The notes under the pieces were generated by a model. It was given only the letters and a program-made list of their open reading frames with translations, did not search any database and had not been told where the DNA came from. Below, piece after piece: positions 18,026 through 25,953 of a stretch of 64,000 nt of DNA. How positions within the stretch are numbered: position 1 is the stretch's first letter; each line of letters starts with the position of its first letter. Origin of the DNA: Nitrososphaerales archaeon. GTDB taxonomy: Archaea > Thermoproteota > Nitrososphaeria > Nitrososphaerales > CADDZS01. Made by a program: the position numbers and the translations under genes. Where the stretch lies: contig JASHNZ010000105.1 of the NCBI GenBank assembly GCA_030041355.1, forward strand, positions 1-64,000. The letters run 5' to 3'.

Positions 18026-18655
18026 CTAATTCCGAGTTCTACTTAGCACAGTTTGAGACATTCTCTCTTGAGCCAGACTTTCCACAGCTTTGATAGTATT
18101 TCTCTCATGCATCTTTTTCTCGCAATCTGCGCAAACAGAGAAGTAGCTTTGTGAATCGCCAGTGACGAAAATCTTGCAAATCGCATCCTTCAACTGGCAA
18201 AAATCGCAATCACGGACCGATATGCTCTGTTGCAGCTTGATGTCTTTGGTCTCTCCCTGAACGGTCTTCCACATATCAACAAGATTGTCGCATGGGGAAC
18301 TTGTATTTGGAACTAGATCCACTGCAAGTTCATCGGATTCGAATTTCACCAAGATATTCTTGTAGAGACTCCTGTAAAGCACCGATTTCTTGCCACTTGC
18401 AAGATCTATTTTGTTAACCTGGATTAACGAGAGGGCCACCAGATCATGGATTCTCCGGTAACACGTGCTAAGTGGAATACCGTTTTCCTCGCTCATCTGC
18501 TCGGGCGACTTTGCCTGCGAAATCGTTGCCCCAATAATCTTCCTCGAATATTCATCGGAAAGAGCGCTAACTATTTGTCGAACCCTTTCCGCATCATTAA
18601 TCCACATATTTATCCGAACCTGTAATTCACCAGTGAAACCCTCTTCCTTATCCAT
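18026..18655 (-). CDS. Winged-helix regulator with C-terminal zinc domain
   Basis: 209 aa. Residues 20-85 form a winged helix of ArsR type (IVSALSDEYSRKIIGATISQAKSPEQMSEENGIPLSTCYRRIHDLVALSLIQ). The C-terminal third has CDFCQLKDAIC and CADCEKK, a probable four-cysteine zinc site. It is divergent from hsp20, and the perfect ATCCCTAAC palindrome starts 4 bp upstream of its ATG, so it is a good candidate for the protein that binds that palindrome and controls itself; this is inference. Confidence 0.75.
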   Translation of the reverse strand: MDKEEGFTGELQVRINMWINDAERVRQIVSALSDEYSRKIIGATISQAKSPEQMSEENGIPLSTCYRRIHDLVALSLIQVNKIDLASGKKSVLYRSLYKNILVKFESDELAVDLVPNTSSPCDNLVDMWKTVQGETKDIKLQQSISVRDCDFCQLKDAICKIFVTGDSQSYFSVCADCEKKMHERNTIKAVESLAQERMSQTVLSRTRN

Positions 18656-18658
18656 CCT

Positions 18659-18678
18659 ATCCCTAACAGGTTAGGGAT
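18659..18678 (+). promoter_or_regulatory. Perfect ATCCCTAAC-AG-GTTAGGGAT palindrome
   Basis: Nine-base perfect arms around AG, between the winged-helix regulator (start 18655, minus) and hsp20 (start 18793, plus). A one-mismatch copy is at 9511-9530. The position next to the regulator's start codon would allow autorepression. Confidence 0.75.
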
Positions 18679-18718
18679 TTGCTCCGACAGAAGCGTGAGA
18701 TGATTTTCTGTCGCTCAC

Positions 18719-18736
18719 GTTATCAAACTTGGTGAT
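18719..18736 (+). promoter_or_regulatory. Degenerate regulon operator (GTTATCA-AACT-TGGTGAT) plus TATA box
   Basis: 7-4-7 arrangement with several mismatches, nearly the same text as at 9545-9562 (ATTATCA-AATT-TGGTAAT, then CGTGT in both). A TATA-like box CTTATATT (18748-18755) follows after 11 bp. Confidence 0.55.
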
Positions 18737-18792
18737 CGTGTTGGGATCTTATATTGCAGATACGCTCTTTCATAGACAGAGGTGAAAATGAA

Positions 18793-19296
18793 ATGGCAGC
18801 CATCAGTACTAAACGCAAGAACGAAATTGTACCTTGGGATTCAGGAATTCAGAGTATGTTTGACGAAATGCGCAAAACCCTGAATGAGCCGTTTTTCCCG
18901 ATGCTTCCGTTAGGGCGGAATAGCCTACTCGCATTCCCAAGAATCGAGTGGCCAGTTAACAAGCTACCATCGGTTGACATAGCTGAGCGAGGAAAGGAAT
19001 TCGTGGTCACTGCTGACTTACCTGGATATTCCAAAGAAGATGTGGACATCCGAGTAACAGAGCACTGGTTACAAATCAAAGCGGAGTCCAAGAAGAGCAA
19101 AGAAGAAGAAAACAAGAAGAAAAACTACATCCAGAAGGAGAGGTATTACTCGTCATTTGCAAGAGTGATTCCCTTCCCTGAGAGTGTAAATCCATCTGGA
19201 ACAAAGGCAAGCATGAAGAACGGTGTTCTTGAAATAATTGTTCCAAAGAGCGAAACAAAGCATTTCGTCAAAGCAGAAAGGATAACTATATCCTAA
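18793..19296 (+). CDS. hsp20: Small heat shock protein, Hsp20/alpha-crystallin family
   Basis: 167 aa from ATG 18793, chosen because GAGGTG (18779-18784) lies 8 nt upstream; an in-frame TTG at 18754 would overlap the TATA box. The alpha-crystallin domain (about 55-150) includes PSVDIAERGKEFVVTADLPGYSKEDVDIRVTEHWLQI and the conserved A-x-x-x-n-G-V-L motif (ASMKNGVLEI). The N-terminal arm carries WDSGIQSMFDEM. It holds unfolded proteins in solution during stress. The promoter carries both palindromes. Confidence 0.93.
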   Translation: MAAISTKRKNEIVPWDSGIQSMFDEMRKTLNEPFFPMLPLGRNSLLAFPRIEWPVNKLPSVDIAERGKEFVVTADLPGYSKEDVDIRVTEHWLQIKAESKKSKEEENKKKNYIQKERYYSSFARVIPFPESVNPSGTKASMKNGVLEIIVPKSETKHFVKAERITIS

Positions 19297-19379
19297 AGTG
19301 GCAGACTATGAAGAGGCGTGACATTCGGCACGCCTCTGAACCGGTTGCCCTATGACATTTTTCATATATGGTTAGTATG

Positions 19380-19844
19380 CTACTTGACAATTATTGAAGG
19401 AATAGAAGCCAGTTTTGTTACTTGGTCGGTTATGCTCCCAACCAAGATGCGTTCTAACTTGCCTAAGCCTCTCTTTCCCATCACAACGCAATCGCATTTT
19501 TTGTCAATTGCAAATTGAACAATTTCATGCGATGGATCTCCAACCTCTAAGAATGATTCAGCTTTGACACCTTTTGATCTTGCTTTCTGCATGCAATTTG
19601 AAAGAATCTCCTTCCCTCTGTCTTCGAATGAGCTTTCGACCTCAACGTAATCAGAAACGTCTTCCTTGTATAGCGGGTATGGAGCCACATCGACGACGTG
19701 AACAAAATAAACCGTTGCGCCTAGTTTTTTTGCTAGAGCAAGAGCGTAGTCTGAGGCTCGATAAGCGCTCTCCGACCCGTCTACTGCCATTAGGATTCTC
19801 CTTGGCAGACGTACCCTCTTTCTTTGCACAATCTTACTCGGCAA
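19380..19844 (-). CDS. Universal stress protein (UspA family)
   Basis: 154 aa. After a basic lead (KIVQRKRVRLPRR) comes the Usp fold: ILMAVDGSESAYRASDYAL, and the ATP-binding motif GKRGLGKLERILVGSIT (G-x2-G-x9-G-S). It binds ATP as a dimer. A TATA-like box (CTTAAGTAT, minus strand, 19870-19878) sits at leaderless distance from the start. An operator of the regulon is at 19890-19907. Confidence 0.93.
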   Translation of the reverse strand: MPSKIVQRKRVRLPRRILMAVDGSESAYRASDYALALAKKLGATVYFVHVVDVAPYPLYKEDVSDYVEVESSFEDRGKEILSNCMQKARSKGVKAESFLEVGDPSHEIVQFAIDKKCDCVVMGKRGLGKLERILVGSITDQVTKLASIPSIIVK

Positions 19845-19889
19845 GTCGGAAAACCTATGAACTAATCAGATACTTAAGGCACTAAGACG

Positions 19890-19907
19890 ATCATCAGAGT
19901 TGAGAAC
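19890..19907 (-). promoter_or_regulatory. Degenerate regulon operator (ATCATCA-GAGT-TGAGAAC)
   Basis: Only the right arm is close to consensus, but it lies about 11 bp upstream of the TATA box of the usp gene at 19380-19844, the same geometry as the perfect sites. Confidence 0.5.
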
Positions 19908-19914
19908 TGAACAA

Positions 19915-20079
19915 TCAGCCTGCGAACGTGTATTCCTTCGCCTCGCGACGGCTTTTGTATGCTGTCTTTGATGAATAATTGCATTTTGTGCATGCCCCCT
20001 TGATCATCTTGCCGCCGCACTTCGGACAACGATCCCTAGAGCCCACAAACTTACGAGATTTGGTTTTCTTATTTTTCAA
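19915..20079 (-). CDS. 54-residue zinc-ribbon protein
   Basis: Small gene starting at TTG 20079, eight bp after the stop of the upstream usp gene. The sequence has CPKCGG and ACTKC (C-x2-C ... C-x2-C, 9 residues apart) set in a very basic context (KNKKTKSRKF at the N-terminus, YKSRREAKEY after the ribbon). It resembles the small zinc ribbons common in Nitrososphaerota, which may bind nucleic acid or ribosomes. The tight spacing indicates co-transcription with usp. Confidence 0.7.
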   Translation of the reverse strand: MKNKKTKSRKFVGSRDRCPKCGGKMIKGACTKCNYSSKTAYKSRREAKEYTFAG

Positions 20080-20086
20080 AGAATAG

Positions 20087-20572
20087 CTACCTTACTACAA
20101 GTACCGGGCATTCGGCATACGTCAGGACCCCACTTGACACGCTACCGATCAGCATCTTTCTGAATGAGGAAAGACCTCTTGTTCCGATTACGATCAAATC
20201 TGCTTTGCACTCCTTCGCTTGATCGACTATTGATTGCACCGTTGATTCGCTGGATTTGACTACTTCTCCTTTCGCGCTGATTTGTCTCGTTTTTGCAAGC
20301 TGAACCATGCCTTCAAGCAAATTTTCGCTCTCTGTTTCGGCATATTCATAGTACTTGTCCAACCCTATGCCCGGAGTTCCAAGAACTGCGGCTGCTCCAT
20401 ACGAAAATTTTGGAGCGGGAATCACACTCAGGAAAGTGATCTCTGCTTCGTAATCCGCTGCGAGGTTGATTGCAACTTCAGCCGCCCGATGCGAGTTTGG
20501 AGACCCATCGACAGGAACCAGTATCCTTTGAATCTGAAATGCGCTTTGTTTGGTCTTCGTGTCGTCGCTCAA
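20087..20572 (-). CDS. Universal stress protein (UspA family)
   Basis: 161 aa. N-terminal strand-loop ILVPVDGSPNSHRAAEVAINLA and C-terminal ATP motif GTRGLSSFRKMLIGSVSSGV. The insert between them (PKFSYGAAAVLGTPGIGLDKYYEYAETE) is the usual variable loop. It follows the CBS gene at 20589-21035 by 16 bp and precedes the zinc ribbon, so CBS, usp and the ribbon form one transcript from the operator at 21097. Confidence 0.93.
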   Translation of the reverse strand: MSDDTKTKQSAFQIQRILVPVDGSPNSHRAAEVAINLAADYEAEITFLSVIPAPKFSYGAAAVLGTPGIGLDKYYEYAETESENLLEGMVQLAKTRQISAKGEVVKSSESTVQSIVDQAKECKADLIVIGTRGLSSFRKMLIGSVSSGVLTYAECPVLVVR

Positions 20573-20588
20573 ATCTTGAACACTCTAA

Positions 20589-21035
20589 TCAAGAGTTTCG
20601 TTTGACTAGTTTTTTTATTTCATCAGGAATCTCTGGCTCGTATGCTACCGCTACGACCCACTTGAATAGGTCTCGTTCGGTGATGATTCCGACAAGTTTC
20701 CCACTTTTTGTCACTACGGGAAGGCGCCTGATTTTGTTTTTCAGCATGACCGTGAAAGCTTCCCAGACCTCAGTCTCAGGAGTAACAGTTACAACCGGTT
20801 TCTTTGCAGTCTTTGAAAGCGATTGATTCAGATAATCGAAGCTGCGGGTGATTTCTCGAACAATATCTCGCTCGGTGATGATTCCATATAGCTTTCCTCT
20901 TTGAAGAATTGGAACAGATCCCACATCTTTCTTTATCATGAGATTTAAGGCATCAAAGGTCCTCTTGGAAGGCGGCAATCCGAAAACTTTCCTCGACATC
21001 AAAGTTTTCACAGAGTCTTGAGCTCGGTCTGGCAT
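20589..21035 (-). CDS. CBS-domain pair protein
   Basis: 148 aa. Two CBS modules: about 9-65 (VKTLMSRKVFGLPPSKRTFDALNLM ... LYGIITERDIVREI) and 78-135 (KKPVVTVTPETEVWEAFTVMLKN ... LVGIITERDLFKWV). The GIITERD motif in both modules is typical of adenine-nucleotide-binding CBS pairs. First gene of a CBS-usp-zinc ribbon transcript with an operator and TATA box upstream. Confidence 0.92.
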   Translation of the reverse strand: MPDRAQDSVKTLMSRKVFGLPPSKRTFDALNLMIKKDVGSVPILQRGKLYGIITERDIVREITRSFDYLNQSLSKTAKKPVVTVTPETEVWEAFTVMLKNKIRRLPVVTKSGKLVGIITERDLFKWVVAVAYEPEIPDEIKKLVKRNS

Positions 21036-21096
21036 TGTGAGTTGGTTTCTCCCTAGAATGTAACCTCGAGCAGTCAGTATTTAATTTGAGCTGGTG

Positions 21097-21114
21097 ATTA
21101 TCAAACCTGAGAAT
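21097..21114 (-). promoter_or_regulatory. Regulon operator ATTATCA-AACC-TGAGAAT (hybrid arms)
   Basis: One arm of the ATTATCA type and one of the TGAGAAT type, flanked by G and C to make eight pairable outer positions. A TATA-like box (21079-21086) follows after 10 bp, then the CBS start at 21035. Confidence 0.75.
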
Positions 21115-21229
21115 CTAGCTTATGATATAATAGCGAGGTTCTCTTTTCAATATTCTGAATCTGCATCAGAATGATAGAACAAGAATACTTTCTTCCCATA
21201 GAAGGAAGATCTACAATTTCCTGTGGAGC

Positions 21230-21685
21230 TTGAACGTTGCAATTCTCGTTATCACGCTAAATCCTCCCCTCTCAGCGATAACCAATATTATCTCCTCGAT
21301 TAACCCGACGCAACTCCTAATCGGAGAAAGGACGGCCCTCGCCACTGCGATAAACCATGTTTACCTCGTTATGGCCGTAATCAACACCGTTGCCCTGGTG
21401 CCCAATATCTTTCGTGGCAAACGAGCAAATCTCAAGGATGAAACCACCCCAGCGGGTGAAAGAGTGAGTGATCTGCCGCATTACTATCGGCGATCTCGGA
21501 AAGGAACGTCAGTTATATTTTGCATGGCCACCTTCCAATTTTTGCGTCTCCCTCTTTCATTTGTGCTCAATTTGCGAGCCTTTCTGCTTCGCAGAAGTTT
21601 TCAGGTCTCAAGTCAAGAGATCGAAGGTAATGAGATAAAACGGAGATACGCCTTGAAAACTCGTATAAATTGGCAAACGATTTAA
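21230..21685 (+). pseudogene. Possible C-terminal fragment of an MFS transporter
   Basis: An open frame whose first 65 residues (TNIISSINPTQLLIGERTALATAINHVYLVMAVINTVALVPNIFRG) resemble the last two helices of EmrB-type drug exporters; the rest is out of family. No transporter lies upstream, so it would be a remnant. The similarity is weak and I am not certain of it. Confidence 0.25.
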
Positions 21686-21712
21686 TCCCTCGTACAAAAG
21701 TATACGCCCATA

Positions 21713-22090
21713 ATGCATAAAGAATTCGTGCTGGCTTACATAACTGCGGCGGCACTAGTCATAGGAATACTAGTAATAACGTTCGCGATTCATACAGTTC
21801 GCTTAACCGGGCTGTCTGGTGTTGGACTGCTCGGAGTAGGAGCCTTTCTTGTGGCTTTTGGATTTTGGGGAGCTGATTACGCATTCTCAACAGCAATCGG
21901 TGAAATAGATCAATCCGCACAATCGGGAAAGTTCAAAGGTGAACGAGGCAAAGTGTACGTCCCTTTCATGGCTAACTACACTCCTGTCGAGTGGTGGAAC
22001 TTGAACTGGTTCCTAATCACCATAGGCGTCTTCTGCATATTATTCGGAGCTTATTTTCTCGGTACGGTTGTTGGCGGATCTGGTATCTGA
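21713..22090 (+). CDS. Small membrane protein of unknown function
   Basis: 125 aa with three hydrophobic helices (about 7-28, 36-58 and 98-120). A soluble loop (EIDQSAQSGKFKGERGKVYVPFMANYTPVEWWNLNWF) separates helices 2 and 3. No family is recognised. It is monocistronic and convergent with the alcohol dehydrogenase gene. Confidence 0.65.
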   Translation: MHKEFVLAYITAAALVIGILVITFAIHTVRLTGLSGVGLLGVGAFLVAFGFWGADYAFSTAIGEIDQSAQSGKFKGERGKVYVPFMANYTPVEWWNLNWFLITIGVFCILFGAYFLGTVVGGSGI

Positions 22091-22130
22091 GAGTGCATGT
22101 ACCGATCACTTGGCAAGCCTATAAGCGAAA

Positions 22131-23156
22131 TCAGAGTCTGCAATCTAGCACGAGTGCCCCAACCACGTCCCCGTTCTTCAGATCGCTAAGTGCCTTATTT
22201 GCTTCCTTTAGACTCCGTCTGGTGATCGTGCTTTCAAGCTTCAACCGAGCGGCAAGGTTCAAGAATTCCTGTGCGTCTGAGCGTGTGTTTGACTCGACGC
22301 TCATTAGTTTTCTTTCGCCAAATAGGTCTCCGTCATAGTCAATTTGAGGAATGGGGCTCATATGAATTGCGGGTATCGACACAATTCCACCCTTCTTCAG
22401 CACGCGGAGAGCTTGGAGTACAACTTCTCCGGCCGGGGCAAAAACTATAGCGCTATCAAGATTTCTTTCCTTGTTTCGCAACATTCCCTGATCACTGCCC
22501 GCAGTGAGGATCGTTTCTGAGGCACCGAGCTCTTCTGCAAGCTTCAGATGTGAAGGATTTCTGGAAAAACCCACAGTTTGGTATCCGAGCTTGGACGCCA
22601 GCTGAAGCGTAAGGTGAGCAGATCCGCCAAAGCCGAAGAAACCGATCCTGCCTCCCGGTCTCGGAAGAGCCATCTTGAGTGCGCGGTACCCGATTATCCC
22701 GGCGCATAGAAATGGAGCCAGCTTCGCTGGATCGGAGTCTTCCGGTAGCGCAAACACATATCCCTCTTCCCCAATAGCGTACTCAGCATAGCCTCCATTC
22801 ACAGTGTAGCCCGTGAAGACCTTGCTGTCGCAAAGGTTCTCTCTGGATGTAATACAATATTCGCATCGGCCACAAGTATGATGTAACCAAGGAATCCCAA
22901 CAAGTTCACCCTCTGACAAGGTCCTAACATTTCTGCCGACCTTGACTATCTTTCCCACTATTTCGTGGCCAGGAATTATTGGGAAAGCAAGAGGCGGTAA
23001 ATCTCCCTCAACGACATGTAGATCAGTGCGACACACTCCACAATAACTAACTTGAACCAGTATGTCATTTTCTTTGGGCTCTGGATTTTCAACATCTTCG
23101 TATTTGAGCGGATAAGATTCAGCATTCGAATTTTTCCGTAGCACCATTGCTCTCAT
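22131..23156 (-). CDS. Zinc-dependent alcohol dehydrogenase
   Basis: 341 aa medium-chain dehydrogenase. Catalytic zinc ligands C39, H64 (GHE motif 63-65) and C151; structural zinc cysteines C95, C98, C101 and C109. The Rossmann motif reads GFFGFGGSAH (172-181). It interconverts alcohols and aldehydes with NAD(P)H; closest in style to AdhA/AdhP proteins. Substrate is not predictable. It stands alone, 82 bp after metK. Confidence 0.92.
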   Translation of the reverse strand: MRAMVLRKNSNAESYPLKYEDVENPEPKENDILVQVSYCGVCRTDLHVVEGDLPPLAFPIIPGHEIVGKIVKVGRNVRTLSEGELVGIPWLHHTCGRCEYCITSRENLCDSKVFTGYTVNGGYAEYAIGEEGYVFALPEDSDPAKLAPFLCAGIIGYRALKMALPRPGGRIGFFGFGGSAHLTLQLASKLGYQTVGFSRNPSHLKLAEELGASETILTAGSDQGMLRNKERNLDSAIVFAPAGEVVLQALRVLKKGGIVSIPAIHMSPIPQIDYDGDLFGERKLMSVESNTRSDAQEFLNLAARLKLESTITRRSLKEANKALSDLKNGDVVGALVLDCRL

Positions 23157-23237
23157 TGTCCTGCTTTCCCCAAGATATGATCGAACTAGACCGGCAGCGC
23201 TGTAGAAGAAAGTTGTCTGAAAGTTCTTTCTATCTTT

Positions 23238-24419
23238 TTAGGCGATTTGCTCTAACACTTGTATGCTCTTCTTCAGAGCTTCGGCTTTGTCGGTCTTCTC
23301 CCAAGTGAAATCAGGATCTTCTCTTCCAAAATGACCGAAGATGGCGGTCTTTCTATAAATGGGCCTCAAAAGTTTCAGATTGCCAATTATCGCCTTTGGC
23401 CTGAGATCAAAAATCTTCGTCACCAATTCAAGGATCTTTTCATCAGGTAGTTTCCCCGTACCGTGAGTGTCGACGAGCACGGAAACGGGCTGAGCAACCC
23501 CGATCGCGTAGGAGATTTGAATCTCGCACATGTCTGCAAGTCCTGCTGCGACGACATTCTTCGCGATATACCTAGCCATGTAAGCTCCTGATCGATCCAC
23601 CTTGGACGGATCTTTACCACTGAAACAGCCGCCACCGTGGCTTCCCACTCCACCATAAGTATCGACGATAATCTTTCGACCGGTCAACCCAGAGTCAGCA
23701 AGAGTGCCCCCGATGACAAATCTTCCAGTGCCATTGATGATGAATTTAGTATTGGCATCAAGCATGCCAGCCGGAATTACTTTCTTTATCACTTGATCTA
23801 TGACTCCGGGCCTCACTTGCTCTTCGCTAACCTCATCAGAATGCTGTGCAGCAATTACGACTGAAGTAACACGCCTGGGCTTTCCGTCCACATATTCAAC
23901 CGATACCTGAGACTTTCCATCGGGCCTCAGATAGGGCAGGATCTTTCCCTTCCTGCATTCGGAGAGCCTTTTGACGAGCTTATGAGCCAACATTATTGGA
24001 AGAGGCATGAGCTCTGGCGTTTCGTTTGTAGCATAACCAAAAACCATTCCTTGATCTCCGGCCCCCGCCTCGTGGTTCTCAGTCTCATTCACTCCCATGG
24101 CGATGTCTGGCGACTGATCGGTTATCGAGACGAGGATTCCGCAGGTTTCCCAATCCAGGCCGTCCTTCGCATTGTCGAGCCCAATTTCCTTGAGGGTCTG
24201 ACGCACGATGTTAGGCACTGAAACGTAGGTGTCAGTTGTAATCTGGCCTGTTACAATCACCGTGCCCTGCATGATTAGAGTCTCAGCGTCCACTCTTGCC
24301 TTGGGATCTTTGGCAAGAATTGCGTCAAGAATGCTGTCAGATACCTGATCTGCGACCTTGTCCGGGTGGCCCTCAGCGACCGATTCGGAGGTGAAAATGT
24401 ATCTTCCTGTTTGCTTCAT
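23238..24419 (-). CDS. metK: S-adenosylmethionine synthetase, bacterial type
   Basis: 393 aa from ATG 24419 (a GTG five codons upstream is less likely). Motifs: [13 protein letters not shown] near the N-terminus, [46 protein letters not shown], and [14 protein letters not shown] at the C-terminus. These are hallmarks of the bacterial/eukaryotic MetK family; most archaea instead use the unrelated-in-sequence archaeal MAT. The enzyme makes SAM from methionine and ATP. The gene lies next to threonine-degradation genes. Lateral acquisition from bacteria is likely. Confidence 0.96.
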   Translation of the reverse strand: MKQTGRYIFTSESVAEGHPDKVADQVSDSILDAILAKDPKARVDAETLIMQGTVIVTGQITTDTYVSVPNIVRQTLKEIGLDNAKDGLDWETCGILVSITDQSPDIAMGVNETENHEAGAGDQGMVFGYATNETPELMPLPIMLAHKLVKRLSECRKGKILPYLRPDGKSQVSVEYVDGKPRRVTSVVIAAQHSDEVSEEQVRPGVIDQVIKKVIPAGMLDANTKFIINGTGRFVIGGTLADSGLTGRKIIVDTYGGVGSHGGGCFSGKDPSKVDRSGAYMARYIAKNVVAAGLADMCEIQISYAIGVAQPVSVLVDTHGTGKLPDEKILELVTKIFDLRPKAIIGNLKLLRPIYRKTAIFGHFGREDPDFTWEKTDKAEALKKSIQVLEQIA

Positions 24420-24478
24420 GTAGATAGAACACACTTTCAGCAGTTAAAATATTTGGAGACAAAAACTTTTGTTTGTGT

Positions 24479-24496
24479 CTTCTTAATCTTGAGAAT
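24479..24496 (-). promoter_or_regulatory. Weak operator-like site (CTTCTTA-ATCT-TGAGAAT)
   Basis: Right arm perfect, left arm 5 of 7. The nearest AT-rich box for metK (24446-24458) is about 20 bp away, not the usual 10, so this may be chance. Confidence 0.3.
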
Positions 24497-24702
24497 TGTG
24501 TTAGTCAACTAGGAACAACCTGCATCCAGAGACTATGAAAATATATCCAATTGAATGCTTCCACCGAAACCACACGAGAACTAAGTCTTAGATTACCTGC
24601 TTTTTACCTAGTCACTCAGTGTACTCGGTTCCACTGGACCCGGTCCCAATTCTGATGTTAACGGGCTTCTCAGATGATTCTCAGAAAACAACAATGACGG
24701 TA

Positions 24703-25911
24703 CTAGATTATGTGCAGCTCTTTGCCGATTTTTGTGAAAGCTTCAAGAGCAAAGTCTAGATCTTCTTTTGTAAGAGCAGCATTCATTATCGTTCTTATCC
24801 TAGCCTTCTTCAAAGCGACCATCGGATAGACGATTGGCAGAGCAAAAACGCTTTCTTCGTACAGTCGCGAGCTGAGTTTCTTTGCGACTCCGCTTTCGCC
24901 CACAATTACCGGCGTGATTGGCGTCTCGCTGCTACCTATATCGAATCCAAGATCTTTCATTGATTTCTTGAAGTAGCGAGTGTTCTCCCAGAGCCTCTGA
25001 ACATGCTGCGGTTCGGTTTCCAACACATCGACTGCCGCTAGACAAGCTGCGGCAACCGCAGGAGGAGAAGAACCGCTGAGGAGCCACGTTCGCGATTTGT
25101 TGTACGCAAAATTCACAAGATCCTGAGAACCGGATACGTGACCTCCCACCACGCCGAATGCCTTCGAAAACGTTCCCATTTCGATCTGTACTTTGTCTCG
25201 GCCGAGTTTAAAGTGGGAGACGATTCCTCTTCCACCCTCGCCCAGAACGCCCTCCCCGTGAGCGTCATCGACGTAAACCATTGCGCCATGCTCGGAGCAC
25301 AATTCCGAAATCCTATCCAACGGCGCGATATCACCATCCATCGAGAAAACTCCATCAGTTATGAGAAGGATTCGTCTGTATGCAGGAGAGTGTCGTTCTG
25401 TTTCATTTAGCACACGCTCGAGGTCTTGAGTATCAAGATGCTTGTAAACAGCCCTCTCCGCTCGAGCGAGCCTGACTCCGTCGATGATGCTTCCGTGATT
25501 TAGTTCATCGCTAATTATCAGATCCCCTTCTCCAACAAGCTGTGGGATCAATCCAGAATTTGCCGCGAAGCCAGTCTGGTAAACGAGCGATGCCTCAGCA
25601 TGTTTGAATTTCGCTAGCCTCTTTTCCAGCTCGACGTGAAGATCCATGTTTCCCGCTATTGGACGAACTGAGCCGGATCCTGCCCCATGAGTTTTCACCG
25701 CATTTATTGCGGCCTCCTTCAGCTTTGGATGATTGCTCAATCCGAGGTAATTGTTCGAACAAAACATCAAAACTCTCTTACCGTCGACGTTGCACCAAGG
25801 GGTGCTCGGTCCTTGAAGAACTCGAAGCTTCCATTCGAGCTCCTTGTTTACCAAATCCTCGTACTCGTCATGAAGAAAGAAAGTAGGGTTTCGCATGGTC
25901 TGGAGAGTCAT
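24703..25911 (-). CDS. kbl: Glycine C-acetyltransferase (2-amino-3-ketobutyrate CoA ligase)
   Basis: 402 aa PLP enzyme of the alpha-oxoamine synthase family. Visible: FCSNNYLGLSNHPKLKEA, DELNHGSIIDG, VYVDDAHGEGVLGEGGRG and the PLP lysine in GTFSKAFGVVGGHVSGS. It cleaves 2-amino-3-oxobutyrate with CoA to glycine and acetyl-CoA. The threonine dehydrogenase gene lies 42 bp upstream on the same strand, completing the two-step pathway. 8-amino-7-oxononanoate synthase is the related alternative, but the tdh neighbour favours Kbl. Confidence 0.93.
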   Translation of the reverse strand: MTLQTMRNPTFFLHDEYEDLVNKELEWKLRVLQGPSTPWCNVDGKRVLMFCSNNYLGLSNHPKLKEAAINAVKTHGAGSGSVRPIAGNMDLHVELEKRLAKFKHAEASLVYQTGFAANSGLIPQLVGEGDLIISDELNHGSIIDGVRLARAERAVYKHLDTQDLERVLNETERHSPAYRRILLITDGVFSMDGDIAPLDRISELCSEHGAMVYVDDAHGEGVLGEGGRGIVSHFKLGRDKVQIEMGTFSKAFGVVGGHVSGSQDLVNFAYNKSRTWLLSGSSPPAVAAACLAAVDVLETEPQHVQRLWENTRYFKKSMKDLGFDIGSSETPITPVIVGESGVAKKLSSRLYEESVFALPIVYPMVALKKARIRTIMNAALTKEDLDFALEAFTKIGKELHII

Positions 25912-25953
25912 TTCGCTTTTAGGGCCTCATTCTCAATTGGATAGTCGATGCTT

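Noticed and set aside
24664-24683. Direct repeat TTCTCAGATGATTCTCAG downstream of kbl
   Set aside because: Lies after the stop of kbl and does not have inverted arms; possibly a terminator-region coincidence.
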